A DNA stretch of 64,000 nucleotides from Gemmatimonadaceae bacterium (GTDB lineage: Bacteria > Gemmatimonadota > Gemmatimonadetes > Gemmatimonadales > Gemmatimonadaceae), in contig JADZAN010000014.1 in the NCBI GenBank assembly GCA_020852815.1, forward strand, positions 62,001 to 126,000, written 5' to 3'. Position 1 is the first letter of the stretch. Each line of letters begins with the position of its first letter. The notes below the pieces were generated by a model, which was not told where the DNA came from, did not search any database, and worked only from the letters and a program-made list of their open reading frames with translations. This document shows positions 27,978 through 39,361 of this stretch, in pieces. The translations under genes and the position numbers were made by a program.

Positions 27978-30650
27978 TCAGTCGCTCGATGAACTCAGGG
28001 AGTTGAGCAAGTTCGTGAGCGAGGAGCCCTGCGACTGGATCCTGCTGATCGCCGTCTCCATTGCCGTGAACTGCGCGATGAGTGCGGTGCGGCGGCGGTC
28101 GATCTGCTGCTGGACAGTATCGGCACGAGTGGTCAGGTCGTTGATCGACTTCTCCAACGCCTGCTGCTGGTCGTAGATCGTTCCGTCCGGGCGGGCGAAG
28201 ATGTCGGAGACGTTGTACAGCATCCCCCCCACCCCGAGGGTGAAGGCGACGTTTCCGATGGCGCCGGTTGCTGTTCCCGTGTAGGCGACGGAGAGCCCAT
28301 CGAGCGGGTCGCCAACCAGGGGAGGCGCGGCGGTCAGGATCTGCCCGCTCCCCGTGGCGGCCACGCCCCCGATGGTCCCGGCGACATCGGTCCCGGCGAA
28401 CGACTGTGCCGCGATGCCGAGCTGCGCGCTACCATCGGCGCCACCGCCGGCGTAGGCCACGGTGAAGGTCGAGCCGCTCCCGTAGCGCGTGCCGGAGAGG
28501 ACCAGGTCATTGCCGCTCTTGGACGCCGTGATCGCCATCTTCGACGTGGCGAACAGGGAGTTGAGGCGCGTGACGATCGAGTCGATCGTATCGCCGTTGG
28601 TGAGCGAGATGCTCCCCGACGTCCCGCTCACGGCATCGGTGATGGTGAGCGAATCGGCGGTGGCGTCGTCGACGTAGGTTCCCGAGAAGCCGGTCCCGGT
28701 GACGGTGGGGACAGTGGCCGCGGCGGTGATGTCGACGGCGTAGGAGCCAGGGACGGTCTTGGCTGTCGACGTGTAGTACGTGAGCGCCGAGTTCGTGCTA
28801 GTTCCCGAGGTGGCAAACAGATTGACGACGTCGGTGAAGTTGCTCGAGAGCGAAGCCTTGAAGCTGGTTTCGTCGAGTTTGAGCGTCCCGTCCGACTGCA
28901 GGGCGAGCCCGGCCGAGCCGGCGCGGACGAAGTTTCCGCTGAGCCCCGAGACGTTGGAGAGGAGTTGCGACGTGAGCGTGGCGATGGTCGAGCGCAGCGT
29001 CGCGCTCCCCTTGAGCGGCTGCCCGTCCTTCTGCTGGTCGGTGCGGAACTTGACCAGCGCGTTGTAGGCATCGGCGACCGCCTTGACCTTGGTGGCCAGG
29101 GCGTCGGCGTCGCGCGCCACGTTGACGGAGACGGTGGTCCCGACCTCCGCCTGCTGCAGGTTGAGCGTGACGCCGTTGAGCGCGTCGCTGATGGTGTTGG
29201 TCGCGCGCTTCACGACTACACCGTCGACGCGAATGGCCGCATCGGAGCCGGTGACGACCTCGCGCTGGCGTCCGACGGTGCTGACGAGCTGCCGCCCGAG
29301 GGGGACGGTGCTCCCGTCAGATGCACGCGTCGCCGAGAGCGAGAGCGCGAGCTGCGAATCGCCGGCCCCACTGTCGGCAAGGACAATCTTCCCGCCGCTG
29401 AGGGTGGCCGTGGCCGTGCGCGAGCCGGCGCCAAAGCCGCTGGTGGCGTCGTTGATCTTGTCGAGGACAGTCTGGAGCGTGTCGCTGGCGCCAACGGTGA
29501 AGGAGAGGGAGACGGTGCTTCCGTCGCCGCGCTGCCCCTGCACGTTGAAGGTGTCGCCGGCGACCAGGCCCAGGGCATTGCCGTTGACGCTGAGCCCGGA
29601 CAGGAGGGTAGACGCCGTGGCGGTGGCGCCCGAGCCGTCGCTGTACGCGTTCTCGCTGGTGACGTCCTGCTTGATCCCGCTGCGCCCATTCTTCACGAAG
29701 CCGAGCACCTCGAGGGTGCGCTGGCCATCGACGGAGGAGGCGCTGACCGTGTCGCTGGTGACGAGGCGGTAGGCGGACTTCCCGTTCACCGTCTCGCTGG
29801 TGACCGTCGCGTTGCCCCCGGCAGCCGCAATCTTGGCGGCGATGGAGGAGAGCGAGTCGACGGTGAGGTCGACGGAGATGGTGCGACCGCCGACGGTGAT
29901 GGTGCTGGGCGGGGGCATGGTGACCCCCATCATGGCGGCGATGGCCGCCGTGGTGGACGACACCTTGCTCGACTGGACGCCGCCGTCGGCGGCCACGTTG
30001 AGCGACTTGGTGCCGTCGACGACGCCGAGGGACTGGAGCGTCCCCGCCGCATCGTCGGTGAGCTCGATCCCCGACGCGCCAGTGGTGTCGGCGGTGAGGA
30101 CGAGGCGGTGCTGCGTGGACCCTGTGCTGAGGACCGACGCGGTGACGCCCGATGGCGAGTTCCCCGCGTTGAGGGCGTTGATCTTGTCGCGAACGTTGCT
30201 GAGGGTGTCGGACGCGACGACCGTGACCTTCTGGCCGTTGACGGCAAACTCCCCGGTAAGCCCGAGCGCGGTGGTGGCGCTCGAGACGACGTTCCCCGAC
30301 AGCTTGTTGGCGCGGGCCACGTCGAGCACCTCGACGGCAAAGTTGCCGGGAGTTGCACCTGACGACGCGCTCGCGGTGAGCAGCGTGCGTCCGCTGGTGG
30401 CACTGGTGCCGCCCGTCACCTGGAACGCGCCGAAGCTGGCGCTGTCGCGCAGCGCGTTAGAGGCGTCGCGGAACTTGAGCGCAAGCGTCTGGTAGCTGGT
30501 CCAGGCGTCGGTGCGCTTCTGGGCCAGCGTCTTCTTCGTGGTGATGGGGTCGAGCTTGCGCTGCGTCTCGATGGAGATCAGCTGATCGACCAGATCGCGC
30601 CACTGAACGCCGCTTGCAAGTCCGGTTATGCTGCTGATGGAGTCGGCCAT
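27978..30650 (-). CDS. fliD: Flagellar filament cap protein FliD (long form)
   Basis: Pentameric cap that folds flagellin at the tip. 890 residues, well above the usual 450-600. The N terminus (SSITGLASGVQWRDLVDQLI) and C-terminal coiled coil (DQQQALEKSINDLTTRADTV) are typical. The extra length comes from the central region, where hook-IN-like repeats occur about four times (DTLSNVRDKINALNAG, DSLSSIAAKIAAAGG, DTLQTVLDKINDATSG, DTIDSIVTRLNSLF), each followed by a beta-rich Ser/Thr/Gly stretch. These probably form added surface domains. Confidence 0.93.
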   Translation of the reverse strand: MADSISSITGLASGVQWRDLVDQLISIETQRKLDPITTKKTLAQKRTDAWTSYQTLALKFRDASNALRDSASFGAFQVTGGTSATSGRTLLTASASSGATPGNFAVEVLDVARANKLSGNVVSSATTALGLTGEFAVNGQKVTVVASDTLSNVRDKINALNAGNSPSGVTASVLSTGSTQHRLVLTADTTGASGIELTDDAAGTLQSLGVVDGTKSLNVAADGGVQSSKVSSTTAAIAAMMGVTMPPPSTITVGGRTISVDLTVDSLSSIAAKIAAAGGNATVTSETVNGKSAYRLVTSDTVSASSVDGQRTLEVLGFVKNGRSGIKQDVTSENAYSDGSGATATASTLLSGLSVNGNALGLVAGDTFNVQGQRGDGSTVSLSFTVGASDTLQTVLDKINDATSGFGAGSRTATATLSGGKIVLADSGAGDSQLALSLSATRASDGSTVPLGRQLVSTVGRQREVVTGSDAAIRVDGVVVKRATNTISDALNGVTLNLQQAEVGTTVSVNVARDADALATKVKAVADAYNALVKFRTDQQKDGQPLKGSATLRSTIATLTSQLLSNVSGLSGNFVRAGSAGLALQSDGTLKLDETSFKASLSSNFTDVVNLFATSGTSTNSALTYYTSTAKTVPGSYAVDITAAATVPTVTGTGFSGTYVDDATADSLTITDAVSGTSGSISLTNGDTIDSIVTRLNSLFATSKMAITASKSGNDLVLSGTRYGSGSTFTVAYAGGGADGSAQLGIAAQSFAGTDVAGTIGGVAATGSGQILTAAPPLVGDPLDGLSVAYTGTATGAIGNVAFTLGVGGMLYNVSDIFARPDGTIYDQQQALEKSINDLTTRADTVQQQIDRRRTALIAQFTAMETAISRIQSQGSSLTNLLNSLSSSSD

Positions 30651-30677
30651 GGGGTCCCTGCCCTCTTTGCGCGAAGG

Positions 30678-30707
30678 CCCGGGACCGGCATCGTCGCCGG
30701 CCCCGGG
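30678..30707 (-). terminator. Hairpin after flagellin gene
   Basis: A 12-bp stem (30678-30689 with 30696-30707, one G-U in RNA) and a 6-nt loop lie between the flagellin stop and fliD. There is no T tract, so it may act as partial terminator or 3' stabiliser, giving more flagellin than fliD mRNA. Confidence 0.55.
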
Positions 30708-30747
30708 ATCCTACGCTCGTCTCGCTAGGCTACCCTGCCCTCTGCGG

Positions 30748-31842
30748 TTACCCGCGGAGGAGAGAGAGAATGCTCTGACCAGCCGCGTTGGCCTGGGCCA
30801 GCATTGCCGTGCCCGCCTGCGAGAGCACCTGGTTCTTGGTGAACGTCGTCATCTCCGAGGCCATGTCGAGGTCACGAATCGTGGACTCGGCCGCACTGAA
30901 GTTCTGGATCGTGGTGCGGACGTTCTCCGTGGCAACTTCGATACGGCTCTGGAGCGAACCGATCACGCCGAGGGCCGTGTTCACCGAGGTGATGGCCTGG
31001 TCGATCTGGCTCATCGCCGACTGCGCGTTGGCCAGGGTGGTCGGGTCGGTCGTGACGGTCAGGGACGTCGACGACAGGTTGAGCTGCGAACCAGTGATCG
31101 TGATCGCGTCGTTGCCGCTGTACTGCCCGGACGAGGAGACGAGGAACGTGCCCGTACCGGCGCCGACGGTGATGTTGCCGGCCAAGGTGGCCGCACCGAC
31201 GGTCTGGTTCGTCTCGAGGGTGACGCCGAGCGACGAGAAGTTCAGCGTCTGCTTGGTGCCAGCGGTGACGCCGAGGGTCTGCGAAACCGAACCGTTCGTC
31301 AGGGTGACGATGCTCGAGCCCGACGACAGCGTGAGCGCGCCCGTGCTGGCACCCGTCAGCTTGATGTCGTAGACGCCGGTGGTGGTGGCCAGGGCGGTGG
31401 ACGAGGTGTTGACCGTCGCGCCGAAGGCACCGTTGAGCAGCGTGTTGCCCTGGAACTTGACCGTCGAGACCGTACGGTCGATTTCGTTGCGAAGCGCCTG
31501 GTACTCCGACGTGATGCGTGCACGTCCGGCCGAGTCGACGCTGTCAGACGCCGCCTGCGACGCGAGTTCCTTCATGCGCTCCAGCATCTTCTGCACCGTG
31601 CCGGCCGCACCTTCGGCGATGTTCAGCACCGAGTTGGCCTGCTCCGAGTTGCGCGCTGCCTGCCCGAGCGAGCGAATGTCCGCACGAAGGACGTTCGCGA
31701 TCCCGAGGCCGGCCGCGTCGTCAGCCGCGCGGGTGATACGGAAGCCCGACGACAACTTCGCCATCGACTTCGAGACATCCTCGTTGACGCGAGTGAGGTT
31801 GCCCTGGGCGCGCAGTGCGCTGACGTTCGTGTTGATACGCAT
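30748..31842 (-). CDS. fliC: Flagellin
   Basis: Filament subunit, 364 residues. The N-terminal D0/D1 (MRINTNVSALRAQGNLTRVN, SGFRITRAADDAAGLGIANV) and C-terminal D1/D0 (STIRDLDMASEMTTFTKNQV, SQAGTAMLAQANAAGQSIL) are canonical. The variable middle (130-290) is rich in Thr/Ser/Gly, offering many O-glycosylation sites, consistent with glycosyltransferase genes next door. A good Shine-Dalgarno (AAGGAG) and a sigma-28-like promoter 81 bp upstream are visible. Only one flagellin gene is in the window. Confidence 0.97.
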   Translation of the reverse strand: MRINTNVSALRAQGNLTRVNEDVSKSMAKLSSGFRITRAADDAAGLGIANVLRADIRSLGQAARNSEQANSVLNIAEGAAGTVQKMLERMKELASQAASDSVDSAGRARITSEYQALRNEIDRTVSTVKFQGNTLLNGAFGATVNTSSTALATTTGVYDIKLTGASTGALTLSSGSSIVTLTNGSVSQTLGVTAGTKQTLNFSSLGVTLETNQTVGAATLAGNITVGAGTGTFLVSSSGQYSGNDAITITGSQLNLSSTSLTVTTDPTTLANAQSAMSQIDQAITSVNTALGVIGSLQSRIEVATENVRTTIQNFSAAESTIRDLDMASEMTTFTKNQVLSQAGTAMLAQANAAGQSILSLLRG

Positions 31843-31922
31843 CGTTCCTGCTCCTTGGTCTTGAAGTAGGGGAATCCGTTCCCCTCCGGGGTTCCGGCGG
31901 TGTGCCGTCCCTCCAAGACCGT

Positions 31923-31950
31923 GTATCGGAGGATTGGGCGAGGGACTTTA
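31923..31950 (-). promoter_or_regulatory. Sigma-28-like promoter of flagellin
   Basis: Minus strand TAAA-N16-TCCGATAC (TAAA at plus 31947-31950, -10 at plus 31923-31930). Best -35 match of the four sigma-28-like sites in the window. Confidence 0.75.
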
Positions 31951-31978
31951 GGAATCAGCGAAGAAACTTGGAAAGGCA

Positions 31979-32142
31979 GACGGGAGACGGGGGACGGGGG
32001 ACGGGAGTGCGAACGGCGCCCGGGGGCGCCGTTCGCGGGGGGGGTGCGCCAAGTCACACGTTTGGGGCCGACGCCGGCGCGCGCAGCGCAGCGAAGCGCG
32101 CCGGCACTCCCGTCTCCCGTCTCCCGTCTCCCGTCCCCCGTC
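31979..32142. repeat. Large foldback of heptamer repeats with nested hairpins
   Basis: Left arm 31979-32010 is built of GGGGAC/GGGAGAC heptamers, right arm 32104-32142 of the complementary CTCCCGT heptamers; differences are mostly G-U tolerant. Inside are a perfect 12-bp hairpin (32009-32020 with 32025-32036, loop CGGG) and a GC-rich hairpin (about 32073-32105). The element lies between the FkbM stop and the flagellin promoter, so it may end the glycosylation transcript. This 304-bp gap holds no gene. Confidence 0.8.
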
Positions 32143-32146
32143 CGCC

Positions 32147-32974
32147 CTACGCCGCCGCCAGCGCCGGCGCCTCCGGATGCCGGAACAGCACGTTGAAGAC
32201 ATAGTCGGTCTGCGGCGTCTCCTCCGGCTGCAATCGCTGGATGTACGACTGCCCGGGCTGGAAGAGGTAGGTCTCGTAGCCGAGTTCCGTCATCAGCGCG
32301 CGGACGTGGCGCTCGCTGGCCCCCATGGACTCCAGGCCGTAGCGGTTGATCTCGGCGATGATGAAGGGGATGCGGGCGCGGCGCAGGAGGTCGCGCGCAC
32401 CGACCAGGATCGCGAACTCCGCCCCCTCGGCGTCGATCTTGATCGCCTTGAGCGTGCGCATGTCGCGTCCCTCGAAGAAGGTATCGAGCGAGGTGACGAA
32501 CACTTTGCGGCTGACGGGAGCCTTGCGCGTCTGCTCGTTGAACGGATGGCGCCCCACTTCCCACAGGGCGTGCCCGCCGTCGTTGTCGGCGTTCACGAAG
32601 AACTCGGCGATCGACGGGGACGCCCCAACCGCCCAGTGCAGGGGGCGGACGTGGGTGGCGCCGTTCAGATCGATGTGCTCCAGGAGGTGCGCGTAGTTGG
32701 CCGGCTCCGGCTCGAACGAGAAGACCGCGCCGGTAGGTCCCACGAGCTGCGCCGCCAGCATCGAGAAGTAGCCCACGTGGGCTCCGATGTCGATGAAGGT
32801 GTCGCCCGGCTGGAGGATCGACCCCACGAAGTTCGAGGTCTCGGACTCGTAGAGGCGTCCGGCCGTGAGGTCGTTGAGCATGAAGCGCTGGCTCATGCGC
32901 GTCGCGTCGAGCAGGAGGCGCAGCTGGCGGGCACCGTTGCCGGTGTTGAGCGAGATGGTGAGTTCTTGTCTCAT
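32147..32974 (-). CDS. FkbM-family methyltransferase
   Basis: About 275 residues. SAM-binding motif DTFIDIGAHVGYFSMLAA, then VFSFEPEPANYAHLLEHIDL, VTSLDTFFEG and IKIDAEGAEFAILVGA are the FkbM hallmark order. These enzymes O-methylate sugars; beside flagellin it may decorate a filament glycan (inference). ATG 32974 is preceded by repeat sequence, with no Shine-Dalgarno; upstream in-frame sequence is translated repeat and was excluded. Confidence 0.88.
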   Translation of the reverse strand: MRQELTISLNTGNGARQLRLLLDATRMSQRFMLNDLTAGRLYESETSNFVGSILQPGDTFIDIGAHVGYFSMLAAQLVGPTGAVFSFEPEPANYAHLLEHIDLNGATHVRPLHWAVGASPSIAEFFVNADNDGGHALWEVGRHPFNEQTRKAPVSRKVFVTSLDTFFEGRDMRTLKAIKIDAEGAEFAILVGARDLLRRARIPFIIAEINRYGLESMGASERHVRALMTELGYETYLFQPGQSYIQRLQPEETPQTDYVFNVLFRHPEAPALAAA

Positions 32975-32982
32975 GAGGGCGG

Positions 32983-33090
32983 AGGACGAGAGGACGAGAG
33001 GCCTGCCCCAGCGAAGGCTGGAGACGAGAGGCCTGCCCCAGCGAAGGCTGGGGACGAGGAACCTGCGCCAGCGAAGGATGGGGACGAGGG
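32983..33090. repeat. Three 30-bp hairpin repeats plus octamers before FkbM gene
   Basis: Tandem copies at 33001-33030, 33031-33060 and 33061-33088 each contain the CCAGC-GAAG-GCTGG hairpin, followed on the gene's strand by CTCTCGTC octamers and the FkbM start. Copy 3 is the most diverged. Not a CRISPR: units abut with no unique spacers. Confidence 0.9.
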
Positions 33091-33104
33091 AGGGTGCGGC
33101 TTTC

Positions 33105-33746
33105 CTAGACGTCGGGGAAAGCGGTGGCGGCGGGGGGCGGTGGGACTTCGACGAGCCAGGTGAGCCAGGGCGGGTCGAGGAGGGTGCTGTAGACGGCGAG
33201 TTCGCGCGCGGCGAAGAACTCATCCACGGCCGACTTCACGCCGAAGTCGCCGGCGGGGAAGTTGCCGTCGATGTAGTCGTGTCCGGCGACGATCCCACCG
33301 GGGCGCACCTTGGGATACCACGCCGCGAGGTCCTCCAGCACCGACGGGTAGTCGTGGCGCGCGTCGATATAGACGAAGTCGAGCGAATAGTCGGGGATGC
33401 GCGGTGCCGCCTCGATCGAGGTCATGCGCCAGATGGAACTCCGGCCGGCGAACGGCGCCAGGCGCTGGCGCGTGACGTCGTAGAACGAGTCGTGCACCGT
33501 CTGCTGCACGTTGGCAATGTCGATGTAGTTCTCCGGGGCGTCCTCCCGCCACGGATCGACGGAGATCAGGTGTCGCCCGCGCCAGTACTTGAGGAGCACC
33601 TCCGAGTACTCGCCCTTCTGGACGCCGATCTCCACGCCACAGCCGAACAGCCGACGCTCGTTGAGGAGGATCGGGAGTTCGACCCGCGTGGGGACGAAGG
33701 CCAGCGTGGAGCGATAGCTGTCGCGGATGTCGATGATGGTGGGCAT
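33105..33746 (-). CDS. Class I SAM-dependent methyltransferase
   Basis: 213 residues of the Methyltransf_24-like type: GVEIGVQKGEYSEVLLKYW (SAM loop), LISVDPW, DFVYIDARHDYPSVLEDL and PGGIVAGHDYIDGNFPAGDF. The IDARHDY/AGHDY His-Asp pairs suggest a metal-assisted methyl transfer to a sugar hydroxyl. It lies between the FkbM gene and the giant TPR glycosyltransferase, in line with flagellar glycan modification. A heptamer repeat (33754-33778) precedes the start. Confidence 0.82.
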   Translation of the reverse strand: MPTIIDIRDSYRSTLAFVPTRVELPILLNERRLFGCGVEIGVQKGEYSEVLLKYWRGRHLISVDPWREDAPENYIDIANVQQTVHDSFYDVTRQRLAPFAGRSSIWRMTSIEAAPRIPDYSLDFVYIDARHDYPSVLEDLAAWYPKVRPGGIVAGHDYIDGNFPAGDFGVKSAVDEFFAARELAVYSTLLDPPWLTWLVEVPPPPAATAFPDV

Positions 33747-33753
33747 GGAAGGG

Positions 33754-33778
33754 CGGACGGGGGACGGGAGACGGGAGA
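33754..33778. repeat. Heptamer repeat before methyltransferase gene
   Basis: About three GGGGGAC/GGGAGAC heptamers lie 8 bp upstream of the methyltransferase start, pyrimidine-rich on the gene's strand. Related tracts are at 31979-32142, 41964-41992 and 11347-11366. Confidence 0.75.
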
Positions 33779-33802
33779 GAGGCGGCGCGCGGCGACGTCT
33801 CG

Positions 33803-37582
<3,780 letters not shown>

Positions 37583-37814
37583 GGGCCAGTGGTCCCTTCG
37601 TGTCGGTGGTGCATCGCTCGTGCGCGAGGCGCGCGCACGCGAACGCGCACGCGCATGGACACACGAATCCACGAAGAGCTTTTGCACCGAGCATGCCATG
37701 TGGCAACTCGTTGCAAGATATATACTTGACTGTTTGGGGTCCGGCGTCCGCTCCCGGGAAACCCGGCAAGGGTGACCGGGAGCGGCAGGATGTGCCGACC
37801 GCTGGCGCGCTTCG

Positions 37815-38315
37815 TTAGGCGCCGGCGCCCGCGAGTGACTCGGCGGGGGGCTGCTGGTCGAGGAAGAACGGCTCGCGGATCCCGTAGCCGTCGTCGGGGC
37901 GGATCGACTGGTGCGCGTGGCGGTCGCGCACGTTGAAGAGCACCGGCGCGTGCAGGTTGGCCGTGCACGGGTCGCCCGCACCCGCCGGCATCGTCACGAT
38001 CGCCAGCACCAGAATGTGCTGCGGATCGTTGGTCCCAAGGCGCGCGATGTCGACGTCATCGACGTCGATGTGGTACTCGGGGAACCAGGTGAACGGGTCG
38101 GCCAGGAGAAACGAAAGGGCGCTGTATTCCGCCGATTGCAGCCAGAACAGCCCCTCGCGCGCCGCGGGGACGAGGGCGAAGGTGCGGCACTCCGGAAAAC
38201 CGTACAGGCCGCCCGGGAAGCGCACGAGTTCGTTCGAGGGAATGCTGATGGGACCCAGGAGGTCCGAGGCGATCGGGAGCCGATCGTCGGTCGCGGCAGC
38301 GACGGAAGCGCTCAT
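37815..38315 (-). CDS. fliW: Flagellar assembly factor FliW
   Basis: Binds flagellin and antagonises CsrA. 166 residues with family patterns VRFPGGLYGFPECRTFALVP, LLADPFTWFPEYHIDV and TANLHAPVLFN. The C terminus is longer than usual. The start overlaps the flgL stop region by 4 bp. csrA, the usual neighbour, is absent: the following 232 bp have no frame with a CsrA-like start. That gap has an AT-rich CAAG-N7-CTTG palindrome near 37715-37729 and a GCTCCCGG/CCGGGAGC stem (37750-37783). Confidence 0.93.
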   Translation of the reverse strand: MSASVAAATDDRLPIASDLLGPISIPSNELVRFPGGLYGFPECRTFALVPAAREGLFWLQSAEYSALSFLLADPFTWFPEYHIDVDDVDIARLGTNDPQHILVLAIVTMPAGAGDPCTANLHAPVLFNVRDRHAHQSIRPDDGYGIREPFFLDQQPPAESLAGAGA

Positions 38316-39193
38316 CTGAGGTAGTCGGCCAGGTTGAGGCTCAACACGCGGGAGGTCGCCAGCATGGCCGCCTGATAGGCGGTCTGCCGCCCCACCAGCT
38401 CCGAGACGGCCTTTTCGATGTCGACGTCTTGCAGCTGCGACTTGAACGAGCGCAGCGAGGTATCGAGGGCATCGAGGTTCGAGGTCGCGACGTCGAGCTG
38501 CTGCGATGCCGCCCCGGTTTCGCCGACAAGGACTTGCACGCCGGCGTGCGCACTGTCGAGCTGAGACAGGCTGTTCTGGATCCCCGTCTGGTCGTTGGCG
38601 CCAAGCGCGGTGGACAGTTGGTCGAGCGCGGCCAGGACGCCGGTATTGAGGAAGATCTCGGTGCCGTTGTGGTTCGTGCGCACGCTCAGCGCCGACGAGA
38701 TCTCGGTGCGGCGCGTCCCGGTGGGCGCGGCCGCGGTAAAGGGGGGCGTGTTCGAGTTGAACGGCGCCACGTTCGACTGGTCGCCGCCAAACAGGTACTC
38801 GCCCTGATGCTGCGAATTGCCGAGCTGCACCACGGTCTGGAGCAGCTGGTCGATCTCGGCCTTGGCAGTGTTGCGCGTCTGGGCGTCGGCCGTGCTGCTC
38901 CCCTGCTGGAGTCCGAGTTCCTTGGCGCGCTCGAGCACCTGCGTGACAGAATCGAGGACCGTTTCCTCACGATCGAGTCGTGCGCGCGCGGAGTTGATGT
39001 TGCGCTTGTACTGGTCGATGGCACGAATCGACGACCCCGAGGCCATGATGGACGTGGCCGCCGAGGGGTCGTCAGAAGCCTTCTCGACCCGGAGTCCGTC
39101 GGTGGCCCGTTCCTGCGCCTCGTTCATCGCTTTCAGCGATCGCTGCAGCGAGATCAGCGAGTTCCGGCTCACCATATTGTTGGTAATCCGCAT
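38312..39193 (-). CDS. flgL: Hook-filament junction protein FlgL
   Basis: 293 residues, flagellin-like ends: MRITNNMVSRNSLISLQRSL, RVEKASDDPSAATSIM, and the C-terminal SQLQDVDIEKAVSELVGRQT and LATSRVLSLNLADYLR. The middle includes GEYLFGGDQSN, typical of FlgL. FlgK, normally just upstream, is not present; the region before it is a divergent promoter area. A sigma-28-like promoter lies 107 bp upstream. Confidence 0.95.
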   Translation of the reverse strand: MRITNNMVSRNSLISLQRSLKAMNEAQERATDGLRVEKASDDPSAATSIMASGSSIRAIDQYKRNINSARARLDREETVLDSVTQVLERAKELGLQQGSSTADAQTRNTAKAEIDQLLQTVVQLGNSQHQGEYLFGGDQSNVAPFNSNTPPFTAAAPTGTRRTEISSALSVRTNHNGTEIFLNTGVLAALDQLSTALGANDQTGIQNSLSQLDSAHAGVQVLVGETGAASQQLDVATSNLDALDTSLRSFKSQLQDVDIEKAVSELVGRQTAYQAAMLATSRVLSLNLADYLR

Positions 39194-39299
39194 GCGGCGT
39201 CAGCTCGGGCGAGTGGGTTCGGGCGTGGAGGCCTGGGAGGGCCGAAGATTTCCGGGCGGAAGAAGTTGCCGACCGCGTGGTACGCGCGTCATACGGGCA

Positions 39300-39327
39300 G
39301 TATCGACCACCTGCGTCGATCGCTTAA
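39300..39327 (-). promoter_or_regulatory. Sigma-28-like promoter of flgL-fliW
   Basis: Minus strand TTAA-N16-GTCGATAC; one mismatch in each box and the same spacing as the flagellin and flgM sites. Confidence 0.55.
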
Positions 39328-39361
39328 CGACTTCCCACGTCGAACGAAGTCCTACCCCCGC

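Noticed and set aside
33001-33088. Three 30-bp direct repeats resembling a mini-CRISPR
   Set aside because: Units are contiguous with no unique spacers, no cas genes are nearby, and each unit is the same hairpin found singly elsewhere.
37583-37814. Possible csrA after fliW
   Set aside because: No frame begins with a CsrA-like MLVLSR sequence on either strand; only inverted repeats are visible.
37585-37981. N-terminal extension of the TPR-glycosyltransferase
   Set aside because: It overlaps fliW in another frame and is Arg/Ser-rich; the TPR array starts at ATG 37582.
39194-39361. N-terminal extension of the sigma-54 regulator
   Set aside because: The in-frame extension is antisense to flgL and its promoter and shows no protein pattern; the receiver begins exactly at ATG 39362.
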